Part shown: piece after piece, positions 51,412-60,827 of the stretch | How positions within the stretch are numbered: position 1 is the stretch's first letter | Layout: every line of letters starts with the position of its first letter | Assembly (NCBI GenBank): GCA_023390655.1 | Contig: JAEWCL010000003.1 | Location: 461,771 to 525,770 of the forward strand | From: Bacillota bacterium | GTDB taxonomy: Bacteria; Bacillota; Clostridia; Christensenellales; CAG-138 | Direction of reading: 5' to 3' | DNA length: 64,000 bases | Notes under the pieces: generated by a model | Database searches by the model: none | The model's input: only the letters and a program-made list of their open reading frames with translations | What the model was told of the DNA's origin: nothing | Translations under genes and position numbers: made by a program

Positions 51412-52332
51412 ATGTCCTTTTCCAGAGGCGTGAAGCAGGAGCTTTCACGCATCAGGCTCCGGACAGATGCGGCAAAGCGCGCGCAGCTGTATGGACTGAC
51501 CCATGCTGCGGGCACATTAAAGCTGGGGCGGTCTCTTGGCATTGAATATGTGACGGAAACGCACGATGTCGGGCGGCAGATTGCGGCATTCGCGACTTCG
51601 CTTTATGAAGTGGACGCGACACTGTCCCTGAGGGATACGGAGCGCCGCCTGACGCTGACCGTGGTGACATTACACGGCGAGGGCTGCGAGGCGCTGTTGA
51701 CGGACGCCGGCCTTTTCAAAAGGACGGATGCGGGCGTTGAGCTGATACAGGAGCTTCCCATAGAGAAACTTACCTCGGAGGAGTCAAGGAAAGCGTTTTT
51801 GCGCGGCGCATTCATGGGCGCGGGCTCCTGCTCCAACCCGAAACGCGCGTATCATCTGGAGATCGTCTGCCGCAGCGAAACGTTCGCACAGGCGCTCTGC
51901 ACGCTGATGGCAGACCTGAAGGTGGAGGCAAAAACGGTTCGCCGCAAGGAACGAACTGTGGTATACTTAAAAGAGGGTGACCGCATCGCCGCGTTTCTTG
52001 CGTTGCTTGGCGCTTCCACCGCAACATTGTCCTTTGAGGACACGCGCGCGGAAAAGGAACTGCGCAATTATATCAACCGGATGAGCAACTGTGAGACCGC
52101 CAATATCGGCAAAACCGTTAATGCGGCGGGAGAGCAGCTTGCGGCAATAGAGCGGATACTTCGCCACAAGAGCCAGAAACGGCTGACGCCCGCGTTGCGG
52201 GAAACGGCGGAATTGCGCCTGCACCATCCGGACGCAAGCCTGCAGGAACTTGCGGATCTTGCGGGCATTGGAAAATCCGGCATGAACCACCGCCTGCAGC
52301 GGCTGCTGCAAATTTCGGAAAATCTGCGTTAA
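51412..52332 (+). CDS. whiA: WhiA-type DNA-binding protein
   Basis: A 306-residue WhiA protein: an N-terminal homing-endonuclease-like domain (FSRGVKQELSRI, FLRGAFMGAGSCSNP) and a C-terminal helix-turn-helix (ELADLAGIGKSGMNHRLQRLL). WhiA influences cell division and sporulation in Gram-positive bacteria. It starts 3 bases after rlmN. The usual rapZ and yvcK genes are not upstream, but the whiA, HPr, dnaE, pfkA order that follows is common in Clostridia. Confidence 0.94.
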   Translation: MSFSRGVKQELSRIRLRTDAAKRAQLYGLTHAAGTLKLGRSLGIEYVTETHDVGRQIAAFATSLYEVDATLSLRDTERRLTLTVVTLHGEGCEALLTDAGLFKRTDAGVELIQELPIEKLTSEESRKAFLRGAFMGAGSCSNPKRAYHLEIVCRSETFAQALCTLMADLKVEAKTVRRKERTVVYLKEGDRIAAFLALLGASTATLSFEDTRAEKELRNYINRMSNCETANIGKTVNAAGEQLAAIERILRHKSQKRLTPALRETAELRLHHPDASLQELADLAGIGKSGMNHRLQRLLQISENLR

Positions 52333-52376
52333 CGTTACCCCTGGCGGGTATTGATATTAAAAAGGAGGCGTCGTGG

Positions 52377-52631
52377 ATGATACATAAGGTGCTGACCATT
52401 CAGAATTCGGAAGGCTTGCGCGCGCGCCCTGCGGCCCAGTTTGTGCAGGTTGCAAGCGGCTTTACTTCCCAGATGCTCATTGAAAAGGGCAACAAGAAGG
52501 TCAACGCAAAATCCATCATGGGCGTATTGTCCTTAGGCGTAGGCCAGGGCGATACCATCCATCTGTTTGTCAATGGGCCGGACGAAGACGTCGCCATGAG
52601 CGCCATGGTGGAGCTCACCCGCAAAGGATAA
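52377..52631 (+). CDS. HPr-like protein with Arg at position 15 (Crh-like)
   Basis: An 84-residue HPr-fold protein. The phosphorylatable His15 of true HPr is replaced by Arg15 in GLRARPAA, so it cannot carry phosphate from PTS enzyme I. The regulatory Ser46 in KVNAKSIMGVLSLG is kept. This combination is that of Crh, where position 15 is Gln and Ser46-P binds CcpA in catabolite repression. Ser46 phosphorylation by HPr kinase is inferred; that kinase is not in the window. AAAGGAGG precedes the ATG. It lies between whiA and dnaE. Confidence 0.9.
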   Translation: MIHKVLTIQNSEGLRARPAAQFVQVASGFTSQMLIEKGNKKVNAKSIMGVLSLGVGQGDTIHLFVNGPDEDVAMSAMVELTRKG

Positions 52632-52650
52632 AAGGATAAGGTTTAAAACG

Positions 52651-55600
52651 GTGGCCTTTACCCATCTGCATGTACATACGCAATATAGCCTCCTCGATGG
52701 CGCAGCGCGCATCGGGGAGCTTGTCGCATGCGCCAAAAAACACGGCATGGATACACTTGCCATCACAGACCACGGCGTGATGTACGGCGTCATCGATTTT
52801 TATAAGGCGTGTAAAAAAGAGGGCGTCAAGCCGATTATCGGCATGGAGGCATATGTTGCCCCCCGCTCCCTGATGGACCGGGACGGATCAAAGGACAGGG
52901 AGTACGCGCATCTGATTTTGCTTGCAAAAAATCAGACAGGCTATCAAAACCTCATGCGCCTGTCGTCTGAAGCGTTCTTGAACGGCTTTTATTACAAACC
53001 CCGTATCGATTATGATCTCTTATCGCAGCATGCAGAAGGGCTGATTTGCCTTTCCGCCTGCCTTGCAGGCGATATCCCGCAGCGGCTCCTGCAGGGGAAT
53101 TACAACGGCGCAAAGGAACTGGCCGAGCGCTTAAAAGGCATGTTCGGCGGGGACTTTTATATTGAAATCCAGGATCACGGCATCCCGGAGCAAAAAGAGG
53201 TTTTACCGGGCTTAGTAAAGCTTGCCGGTGAAATCGGCGTGAAGATCGTTGCCACCAACGACGTCCATTATGTCAACAAAGAGGACGCGCAGGTGCAGGA
53301 CGTGCTGCTGTGCGTACAGACCAATACGTTTGTAGATGAGCCCAACCGCATGCGCATGCACGCGGACGAGTTTTATTTGAAGAGCGAGCAGGAGATGCGC
53401 GCCGTATTGGGACAATACCCGGAAGCGTTTACAACCACGCAGGAGATCGCGGATAAGTGCGCGCTCGAAATCGCATTCGGGGAAAAACACCTGCCCGGCT
53501 TTGCCGCGCCGGACGGCATGGAAAACGCGGCGTTTTTAAGGAAGCTGTGCGACGACGGCTTACAGAAAAAAATGCCCGGCGCGGGCGAATTTGAGCGCGA
53601 GCGGTTGGAATACGAGCTTGACGTGATCGAGCGCATGGGCTTTGTGGATTATTTTTTGATCGTCTGGGATTTTATCGATTTTGCAAAACGCAACGGCATC
53701 ATCGTAGGCCCGGGCCGCGGCAGCGGCGCGGGAAGCCTTGCTGCGTACTGCCTCAATATTACGGACGTGGATCCATTGAAATACGGCCTGCTGTTTGAAC
53801 GGTTCTTAAATCCGGAGCGCATCTCCATGCCGGATTTCGATGTGGACTTCTGCTATGAAAGAAGGCAGGAGGTCATCGATTACGTGGTGGGGAAGTACGG
53901 TGCTGATCACGTAGCACAGATCATCACGTTTGGAACGATGGCAGCGCGGGCTGCTGTGCGGGACGTTGGCCGCGCACTCCACATGCCGTATGGGGATGTG
54001 GACAAGGTCGCAAAAATGGTGCCCTATGAACTCAATATGACGCTTGACCGTGCACTCACGATGTCGCCGGAGTTGCGCGCGGCGTATGACAACGAGGCGG
54101 AGGTCAAGAATCTCATCGATCTTTCTAGACGGCTGGAGGGCCAGCCCCGCCATGCGTCCACGCATGCGGCGGGCGTGGTGATTTCAAGAAGCCCTGTTAT
54201 GAAAGTGGTGCCGCTCCAGAAGAACGATGAATCCGTCACCACCCAGTTCCCCATGGGCACGCTGGAAGAGCTAGGCCTCTTAAAGATGGACTTCCTGGGT
54301 CTTCGGACGCTCACCGTCATCCGCGATACGCTCGATTTTCTCCGCCAGAACGGCAAGGAACCGCCCGAGCTTGACGGCATGGATTATGACGATCCCAAGG
54401 TCTACGCGATGATTGCAAGCGGCGATACGGACGGCGTGTTCCAGCTGGAAAGCGCGGGCATGCGCCAGTTTCTGATGCAGCTCAAGCCCGACAGCTTTGA
54501 GGACATCATCGCGGGTATCTCCCTGTTCCGCCCCGGCCCCATGGCGCAAATTCCGCGCTATGTGGGCGCAAAGCACGGCACCGTGCCGGTGACCTATGTG
54601 ACGGACAAGTTGCGGCCGATCTTGCAGAATACCTACGGCTGCATGGTGTATCAGGAACAGGTCATGCAGATCGTGCGGGACCTCGGCGGATACTCGTTAG
54701 GCAGAAGCGATCTTGTGCGCCGCGCCATGAGCAAGAAGAAGCATGACGTCATGGCGAAGGAGCGCGCAAACTTCATCTACGGCAATGCGGAAGAGGGCAT
54801 CACAGGCGCTGTGAAAAACGGCGTGCCCGCCGAGGCCGCCAACAAGATATTCGATGAAATGATGGACTTTGCGTCCTACGCATTCAATAAATCCCACGCG
54901 GCGTGCTACGCCGTGGTCGCTTACCGCACCGCCTACTTAAAGCTCTACTGCAAGGCGGAGTTTATGGCGGCACTTCTAAACAGCTACTTGGGAAGCGCGG
55001 ACGATGTGGCAAAATACGTCTACAGTGCCCGCAGGATGGGCATCAAAGTCCTGCCGCCGGACGTCAACAGAAGCCGCGCGCGGTTTTCTGTTGAAAACGG
55101 GGCCATCCGTTTTGGGCTTTGCGCGGTGCGCAACGTTGGCGAGAGCGCCATGCAGCAGATGGTGCGTGAGCGTGAGCGCGCAGGCGCGTTCCGGGATTTC
55201 TTTGATTTTGTGGACCGCTCGGAGGGCTTAAATAAGCGTGCGCTAGAAGGGCTCATTTACGCGGGCGGGTTTGACGGCATGAAGGTCAGGCGCGCACAGC
55301 TCCTTGCCGTATATGAGCGGGCGCTTGAAAGCGCTGCCCAAACAAAGAAAATGCGCGATCAGGGGCAGATTTCGCTCTTTGACCTTGGCGGGGCCGCGCC
55401 CGCGTTTGAGGGCGTCTCCATCCAATTGCCGGATATTCAGGAGCTTTCCCACCAGACCATATTGGAAAAAGAGCGCGAGGCGATCGGCGTCTACATCAGC
55501 GGCCATCCGCTTGATGATTATGAAGGCGTACTTTCCGCCATGGAATATAGCGTCCTTGATTTGCAGGAGGCGGATGGGTCCCAGGCCCCGCGCGACAATG

Positions 55601-56124
55601 ACCGCGTGCGGACCGGCGGGCTTCTGACGCAGGTGGAGCGCAAGCCTACCCGCGCGGGCAACAGCCTGATGGGATATGCGGTGCTTGAAGGAGTGACAGG
55701 TACGGTAGAGCTTGTGCTGTTTCCCCGCACGCTCACGCAATATGCGCACCTGTTTTATCCCGCCCGTGCCGTTATGATCACGGGCAAGCTGAACATGCGG
55801 GAAAATCAGAAGAACAGTATCCTTGTAGATGAGATGACGGCGCTTGAAGAAGTAATGCCGACGCTGTATCTACGGTATGATGAACTCACAAAGGAGCTGT
55901 ATACAGAGACTGTGGCGCTTCTTTCCCGTTACCTCGGCAATGTGCCGGTTGTGCTGTGTGAGCAAGGCAATTGCGGCAAACGCCTGCCTAAGGAATATGC
56001 CGTCAACCTGACGGAGAGCTTTCTTGTGGCTGTGCGCGCATTCCTTGGCGCGCAGAACGTGAAAATTGCGGTAAAGGCGCCGGAGCAAAGGGAACAAAGA
56101 AACGGGCAGCGCCTGTATTCTTAA
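52651..56124 (+). CDS. dnaE: DNA polymerase III alpha subunit, DnaE type
   Basis: The main or second replicative polymerase, 1157 residues. It has an N-terminal PHP domain (FTHLHVHTQYSLLDGA at residues 3-18), the catalytic palm with PDFDVDFCYERR near residue 390, and GVVISRSP later. A C-terminal OB-fold region follows (VTGTVELVLFPRTL). The PolC-type exonuclease and extra zinc are absent. The GTG start at 52651 follows AAAGGATAAGG. Confidence 0.95.
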   Translation: MAFTHLHVHTQYSLLDGAARIGELVACAKKHGMDTLAITDHGVMYGVIDFYKACKKEGVKPIIGMEAYVAPRSLMDRDGSKDREYAHLILLAKNQTGYQNLMRLSSEAFLNGFYYKPRIDYDLLSQHAEGLICLSACLAGDIPQRLLQGNYNGAKELAERLKGMFGGDFYIEIQDHGIPEQKEVLPGLVKLAGEIGVKIVATNDVHYVNKEDAQVQDVLLCVQTNTFVDEPNRMRMHADEFYLKSEQEMRAVLGQYPEAFTTTQEIADKCALEIAFGEKHLPGFAAPDGMENAAFLRKLCDDGLQKKMPGAGEFERERLEYELDVIERMGFVDYFLIVWDFIDFAKRNGIIVGPGRGSGAGSLAAYCLNITDVDPLKYGLLFERFLNPERISMPDFDVDFCYERRQEVIDYVVGKYGADHVAQIITFGTMAARAAVRDVGRALHMPYGDVDKVAKMVPYELNMTLDRALTMSPELRAAYDNEAEVKNLIDLSRRLEGQPRHASTHAAGVVISRSPVMKVVPLQKNDESVTTQFPMGTLEELGLLKMDFLGLRTLTVIRDTLDFLRQNGKEPPELDGMDYDDPKVYAMIASGDTDGVFQLESAGMRQFLMQLKPDSFEDIIAGISLFRPGPMAQIPRYVGAKHGTVPVTYVTDKLRPILQNTYGCMVYQEQVMQIVRDLGGYSLGRSDLVRRAMSKKKHDVMAKERANFIYGNAEEGITGAVKNGVPAEAANKIFDEMMDFASYAFNKSHAACYAVVAYRTAYLKLYCKAEFMAALLNSYLGSADDVAKYVYSARRMGIKVLPPDVNRSRARFSVENGAIRFGLCAVRNVGESAMQQMVRERERAGAFRDFFDFVDRSEGLNKRALEGLIYAGGFDGMKVRRAQLLAVYERALESAAQTKKMRDQGQISLFDLGGAAPAFEGVSIQLPDIQELSHQTILEKEREAIGVYISGHPLDDYEGVLSAMEYSVLDLQEADGSQAPRDNDRVRTGGLLTQVERKPTRAGNSLMGYAVLEGVTGTVELVLFPRTLTQYAHLFYPARAVMITGKLNMRENQKNSILVDEMTALEEVMPTLYLRYDELTKELYTETVALLSRYLGNVPVVLCEQGNCGKRLPKEYAVNLTESFLVAVRAFLGAQNVKIAVKAPEQREQRNGQRLYS

Positions 56125-56165
56125 TAGTTTAAAAATAGAAGAATGGCTGAGAAAGGGATGGGGAC

Positions 56166-57128
56166 ATGAAACGGATTGGCGTTTTGACGAGCGGGGGAGA
56201 TACTCCGGGCATGAACGCGGCTATCCGCGCCGTATTAAAGGCGGGGCTGGACCGCGGCATGATCGTGATGGGTATTTATCATGGCTATCAGGGGTTGATG
56301 GAGGGAAGGCTCCAGCAGCTCCAGTATGACGATGTACACAATATTCTTGAAAAAGGCGGCACCATTCTCCGCACCGCAAGAAGCGAGCAGTTTAAAACGC
56401 CCGAAGGCCAGGCGCAGGCCATCAAGGTTTTAAAAGCGTACAATATTGACGGCGTAGTCGTCATTGGCGGCGATGGAAGCTATCAGGGCGCGCTGGCGCT
56501 CTCAAAAGCGGGCGTTCCTACCATCGGCCTCCCGGGTACCATCGACAACGATATGGGTTATACCGATTTTACCATCGGCTTTGATACCGCGGTCAACAAT
56601 GTCATCCACGAAATCGGCAAAATCCGCGATACCATGCGCGCGCATGACCGCGTGGGCGTGGTGGAGGTCATGGGCCGCAACTGCGGCGATATCGCCCTGT
56701 GGGCGGGCATTGCCGGCCCTGCGGATATTACGATGCTGCCCGAGCGGGAATATTCCTGGGAGGACGCCACAAGGCGGCTGATGGACAACAAGCTCAGGGG
56801 CAGGCTTACCAGTATGGTCATTATCGCGGAGGGTGCGGGCCATGCGGAGGATTTTGCAAACTATGTGCGCGAGCATTCGGATGTGGAAATTAAGGCCGTG
56901 GTGCTAAGCTACATCCAGCGCGGCGGCGACCCTTCCGCGTTTGACCGGATTTTGGCGACCCGTCTTGGTGTGCGCGCCGTAGATTTGCTCAGCGAAGGCC
57001 GCGGCGGTCTTGCGGTGGGTATCCGGGACAATAAACTCATAGAGGTTCCCTTGCAGGAAGCGGTGGAAAAAGTGGACCGCTTCGACTCCAAGCTTTATGA
57101 AATGAACGATATTCTGACCAAATTTTAA
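56166..57128 (+). CDS. pfkA: ATP-dependent 6-phosphofructokinase
   Basis: Makes fructose 1,6-bisphosphate, a control step of glycolysis. The 320-residue protein has the ATP site GGDTPGMNAAIRA near residue 10. The catalytic TIDNDMGYTDFTIGFDTA lies near residue 125, and MGRNCGDIALWAGIA and VVLSYIQRGGDPSAFDR follow. The length and motifs fit the ATP-using group A enzyme. It lies 41 bases after dnaE with GAAAGGGATGG in front. Confidence 0.95.
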   Translation: MKRIGVLTSGGDTPGMNAAIRAVLKAGLDRGMIVMGIYHGYQGLMEGRLQQLQYDDVHNILEKGGTILRTARSEQFKTPEGQAQAIKVLKAYNIDGVVVIGGDGSYQGALALSKAGVPTIGLPGTIDNDMGYTDFTIGFDTAVNNVIHEIGKIRDTMRAHDRVGVVEVMGRNCGDIALWAGIAGPADITMLPEREYSWEDATRRLMDNKLRGRLTSMVIIAEGAGHAEDFANYVREHSDVEIKAVVLSYIQRGGDPSAFDRILATRLGVRAVDLLSEGRGGLAVGIRDNKLIEVPLQEAVEKVDRFDSKLYEMNDILTKF

Positions 57129-57148
57129 GAAACGTCGAGGAGCATTCT

Positions 57149-58525
57149 ATGCAGCAGAAACGTCCGCCGGTCGAGCGCAACGACGATATTATCTTAGAAA
57201 TCAACGCGTTGGGCGCGGAAGGGGAAGGCATCGGCCGGGTGGCCGGGTACGCGGTATTCGTACCCGGCGCATTGCCGGGTGAGCGCGTAGCGGCGCACAT
57301 CATCAAGGCGAATTCCGGTTACGGTGTGGGAAAGTTGATGGATGTCCTGACCCCGGCGCAGGAGCGTGTAAAGCCGCCCTGCGCCATATTTGAGAAATGC
57401 GGCGGATGTACGCTGCAGCATCTCGCGTACCCTTCGCAGCTTGCCTACAAGCGCAAGGTGGTGGAGGATGCGCTCACCCGCCTTGGCGGCCTTAAAGATG
57501 TTGCGGTTGCGCCCGTTGTCGGCATGGATGAGCCGTGGCAGTACCGCAATAAGGGCAGCTTCCCCGTCGCCATGATGGATGGCCGTGTACAGGCGGGCTT
57601 TTTCGCACCGCGCAGCCATCGGCTGGTGCCGACGGAGGATTGTCTCATTCAGCAGGAAGTCGGGCTTTTGGCGATGCTTGCCGTGCGCGACTGGGCAAAC
57701 GAACACGGCATCCCGGCGTATGATGAGAAAACGGGCAAGGGCTTCCTCAGGCATGTGGTCACACGTACTTCCATTGGTGGCGAGGTGATGGTGACGGTTG
57801 TTGCGACCTCCGCTTCCGTCCCTGAAAAACAAATGCTCATAGAGACCCTGCGTGACCGTGTGGAGGGCTTAAAGAGCGTCTATCTCAATATTCAAAAAGA
57901 GCAGACAAACGTCATACTGGGCTCCGATTACCGCCTGATGTGGGGAGACAAGTATATTACGGAAACGCTCCTGGGACTTTCGTTTTCCATCAGCCCCGCA
58001 TCGTTTTTGCAGGTCAACCCGGTGCAGACACAGAAGCTGTATGAAAAAGCGCTGGAACTGCTTGCGCTCAAAGGAACCGAGCGCGTGGTGGACGCCTACT
58101 GCGGCATCGGCACCATCACGCTGCTGCTCGCAAAACACGCACAAGAGGTCATCGGCATTGAAAACGTGCCCGAGGCCGTGGAGGACGCAACGCGCAACGC
58201 TGCGAAGAACGGCATTGAAAACGTCAGCTTTCTTTGCGCCCCCGCGGAGGAGGCGCTGCCCAAGCTGGTGGAAGATGGCGTAGCAGTGGACGCACTTGTG
58301 TTGGATCCGCCAAGAAAAGGCGCGGAACCCGCATTCCTGCAGGCGGTCATCAAAAGCGGGGTAGGGCGCGTCGTATACGTTTCCTGCAACCCGGCGACGT
58401 TGGCGCGGGATTGCAAGATATTGGCGGAGGGCGGCTATAGAATAGAGGCCGTTGCGCCATTTGATCTGTTCCCCCAGACGGCGCACGTTGAGACGGTAGT
58501 ATTGATGTCAAGGGTAAAAGACTGA
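57149..58525 (+). CDS. rlmD: 23S rRNA (uracil-5-)-methyltransferase RlmD/RumA family
   Basis: A 458-residue SAM-dependent RNA m5U methyltransferase. It has an N-terminal TRAM domain (about residues 10-65), a four-Cys iron-sulfur site including PCAIFEKCGGCTLQHL, and the SAM domain with DAYCGIGTITLLLA near residue 316. The catalytic nucleophile motif YVSCNPATLARD lies near 411. It could be RlmCD with two sites, as in Bacillus. It is the last gene before the AT-rich acquired region. Confidence 0.92.
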   Translation: MQQKRPPVERNDDIILEINALGAEGEGIGRVAGYAVFVPGALPGERVAAHIIKANSGYGVGKLMDVLTPAQERVKPPCAIFEKCGGCTLQHLAYPSQLAYKRKVVEDALTRLGGLKDVAVAPVVGMDEPWQYRNKGSFPVAMMDGRVQAGFFAPRSHRLVPTEDCLIQQEVGLLAMLAVRDWANEHGIPAYDEKTGKGFLRHVVTRTSIGGEVMVTVVATSASVPEKQMLIETLRDRVEGLKSVYLNIQKEQTNVILGSDYRLMWGDKYITETLLGLSFSISPASFLQVNPVQTQKLYEKALELLALKGTERVVDAYCGIGTITLLLAKHAQEVIGIENVPEAVEDATRNAAKNGIENVSFLCAPAEEALPKLVEDGVAVDALVLDPPRKGAEPAFLQAVIKSGVGRVVYVSCNPATLARDCKILAEGGYRIEAVAPFDLFPQTAHVETVVLMSRVKD

Positions 58526-58828
58526 ATGTACAGAAACCCCAGTAAATAAGCCATCTCTGTGATTATGAGGTTTTTAAACTGTACACTCAAATCATGATTT
58601 TGCTTGTTCATGGAAATCAGTCTATCGGGTCATATTCCGTTCGCGAGAGAACAGGATTGATAGCGGGCTTTCACGAGAGGACAGAATAGATGTTATGTCA
58701 TTTTTAGGCTTGGTGAGAGTACAGGATAGATGTTTTTGGGATTTTTGTGTGTGCGTGGGAACAAGGCAAGATGCCGCAGAAATAAAATGGCATGAATACA
58801 GTAATTAATTAGTACAAGGAGGCTCATA
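58526..58828. other. 303-base AT-rich gap with degenerate repeats
   Basis: No gene is supported. Three similar 21-base copies, starting at 58641, 58671 and 58711, share a core of GAGAG-acAGgAT-agAT; a fourth, weaker copy may start at 58751. The last 30 bases hold the promoter and ribosome binding site (AAGGAGG) of the next gene. The stretch marks the change from the GC-rich housekeeping array to AT-rich DNA and may be the edge of an acquired element. Confidence 0.6.
58641..58731 (+). repeat. Three degenerate direct repeats
   Basis: Copies at 58641-58661, 58671-58691 and 58711-58731 (30- and 40-base steps) agree at most positions: [TC]xxxGAGAGxACAGxATxGAT. They may be transposase binding repeats left from an IS end, or regulator sites. 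No flanking perfect inverted repeat was found. Confidence 0.5.
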
Positions 58829-60742
58829 ATGAAAGTTGGAAGAAATGACCCATGTCCGTGTGGAAGCGGAAAAAAATATAAAAATTGTTGTCTCAATGCC
58901 TCTTATTATGAAGCCTTGTATAATAATCAAATGGAATTACTTAGTCAACCTACAATTGATAACTGTCAAAGGGTAATAAATCTTGGCAATACAATACTTG
59001 AGGCATCAGAAGAATATGTTTTTTCCACAGGTGCTAGTACCAATATTGCAAGGGCAAATTTACTTTTATTATATAAAACCAAGGATGTCCAATTTCTTGA
59101 TGCTACGAAAAAATTCTGCGATAAGGCATTGAAATTGAAGCCAGACAATCAACAGGCACTGCTTATACTGTATGAAATTAATATCTTTAATAAAGATTTT
59201 GGCTTAGCTGGTCTGACTTTGCAGACTATTGATCCTTCAATAGTCAAAAAAGCAGAAGAGCAAATATTGATGTTTTATCAACAAGTAATTAATGAGGCTA
59301 ACGTTAATGTATACTCTCAAGAAGCTAAAGATGGATTGAATAAGTTAACAAATACCTTGTTTCAGATATATGGTAATGACCCCGCATTATGCGGTATCGC
59401 AGTACTATATTATATGGGGATAGGAAATGATGTTATAACGGCATATGAAGTTGCCAAAAAATGTATTGATGTGTGGCCAAATTCAGAAACCTATTGTAGC
59501 CTAGGATTAATATGTATAACTCCTCCGTTAAATCGTGTAAAAGATGCAATCATGTACTTAAAAAAGGGATTGGAGCTTTGCAGAAAAAAGGATTTGGAGG
59601 ATGGATTAAAAAGCAATTTGCTTCCTGCACTTATTAAAGATAAAAATTGGCCAGAAGCTATAAAGCTTGGCGAAGAGTTGATTAAAGAAAAGCCAAGCAA
59701 CTTAAACTATCACAATTATGCAGAACTCCTAAAGCACTTAGGTCGTTATGATGAGGCCGCTGAATGGTGTAAAAAAGCACTTTTTCTGGTTGAAGATGAT
59801 TGTTCACTGTTATCATTAGCGGATATATATAAAAGAAATCAAAATTATGAAGATGCAATAAAAACTTATTTATTATGCCTTTCATCCCAAGATGCTAATA
59901 CTAATGCCTTAACGTTTATTGACGAAAACGGAAGTGATCTGTATTCGATTGCATCAGATTCCGCTATTGATGGAATTAAGTTAGAAGCATTTAAGGGGCT
60001 TATCCAATCCCATGTTCAGCTCAAAAGCTACAAAAAAGCTAAAGCCTTTTTAGTGTTGGGAAAAGAGCTTTTAGGTGATAATGAAAATTGGGATGTATGG
60101 GATAGTATAATACCCACATTGGAGGACTTCTCCTCAGCATATGAAGATGTAAAAAAAGAAGTTGAAGCAGCAAACAACCAAACAAAAACACAAAAAAATT
60201 ATTTTAAACAATGGGCTTCGACTTTAATGCAATTGCAGGGGAACTCTCAGCAAATCGATCTCAACCTGCCAGATAATTGGTCTGCGTTTGAAACCCAGAT
60301 GAATTTAGTGCTGGATGAAATGAAAAAGTCTATTATCAATCATTCTGCTCTTTATTCTGAAATGAAAACGCAAGTTGTATCACTTTACCCGCATTTAGAC
60401 GCGGATTCTATGGAGTTTCTTATTACAGCTAATATTTTATATGATATACATCAGAATAGTTTCATTGACTTTGCTCCAATTATAGTCGAATATGCCAAAG
60501 TTGTAGAGAAGAGACTTAGAATTTTGCTGGCCGGAATATTATCCCCTACCGTTAAAATGCTAGGATCAATCATTGGCGTAATTGAAAACCAATCAATTGC
60601 CCCCTATAATTCATATTTAAATGATTTGAAATCTGTGAACAACCTGCGAAAAAACAGTGCTCATGTAGGTCGACTATCAAAAGTAGATGCCGATGCAATG
60701 AGGACTATTCTATTAGTCAATGGATTAATAAATCGGTTATAA
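58829..60742 (+). CDS. SEC-C/TPR protein with possible HEPN-like C-terminus
   Basis: A 637-residue protein. Residues 1-22 are a SEC-C zinc motif (NDPCPCGSGKKYKNCC). Residues about 60-400 are helical TPR-like repeats (ALKLKPDNQQALLILYEI, HLGRYDEAAEWCKKAL). The last 170 residues form a helical domain ending in NLRKNSAHVGRLSK, with an R-x4-H motif like that of HEPN RNases. The gene is clearly more AT-rich than the array before it and uses AT-ending codons, so it is probably acquired. A strong AAGGAGG precedes the ATG. It neighbours serine recombinases. A defence role is an inference from this context. Confidence 0.8.
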   Translation: MKVGRNDPCPCGSGKKYKNCCLNASYYEALYNNQMELLSQPTIDNCQRVINLGNTILEASEEYVFSTGASTNIARANLLLLYKTKDVQFLDATKKFCDKALKLKPDNQQALLILYEINIFNKDFGLAGLTLQTIDPSIVKKAEEQILMFYQQVINEANVNVYSQEAKDGLNKLTNTLFQIYGNDPALCGIAVLYYMGIGNDVITAYEVAKKCIDVWPNSETYCSLGLICITPPLNRVKDAIMYLKKGLELCRKKDLEDGLKSNLLPALIKDKNWPEAIKLGEELIKEKPSNLNYHNYAELLKHLGRYDEAAEWCKKALFLVEDDCSLLSLADIYKRNQNYEDAIKTYLLCLSSQDANTNALTFIDENGSDLYSIASDSAIDGIKLEAFKGLIQSHVQLKSYKKAKAFLVLGKELLGDNENWDVWDSIIPTLEDFSSAYEDVKKEVEAANNQTKTQKNYFKQWASTLMQLQGNSQQIDLNLPDNWSAFETQMNLVLDEMKKSIINHSALYSEMKTQVVSLYPHLDADSMEFLITANILYDIHQNSFIDFAPIIVEYAKVVEKRLRILLAGILSPTVKMLGSIIGVIENQSIAPYNSYLNDLKSVNNLRKNSAHVGRLSKVDADAMRTILLVNGLINRL

Positions 60743-60780
60743 TTTCTTAAGGCCTATGCGCATTATTCTTACATTAAACG

Positions 60781-60823
60781 AGGCACCCTACGTTAATATT
60801 CGTAGAGTGCCTTGCTTGTTTTT
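60781..60823 (+). terminator. Terminator of the SEC-C/TPR gene
   Basis: AGGCAC-C-CTACG pairs with CGTAG-A-GTGCCT (60781-60812), followed by a T-rich stretch, 40 bases after the stop codon. Confidence 0.75.
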
Positions 60824-60827
60824 GCCC

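Noticed and set aside
58641..58772. CRISPR-like array
   Set aside because: Copies are too degenerate and the spacing too short and uneven for a CRISPR array, and no cas genes are near.
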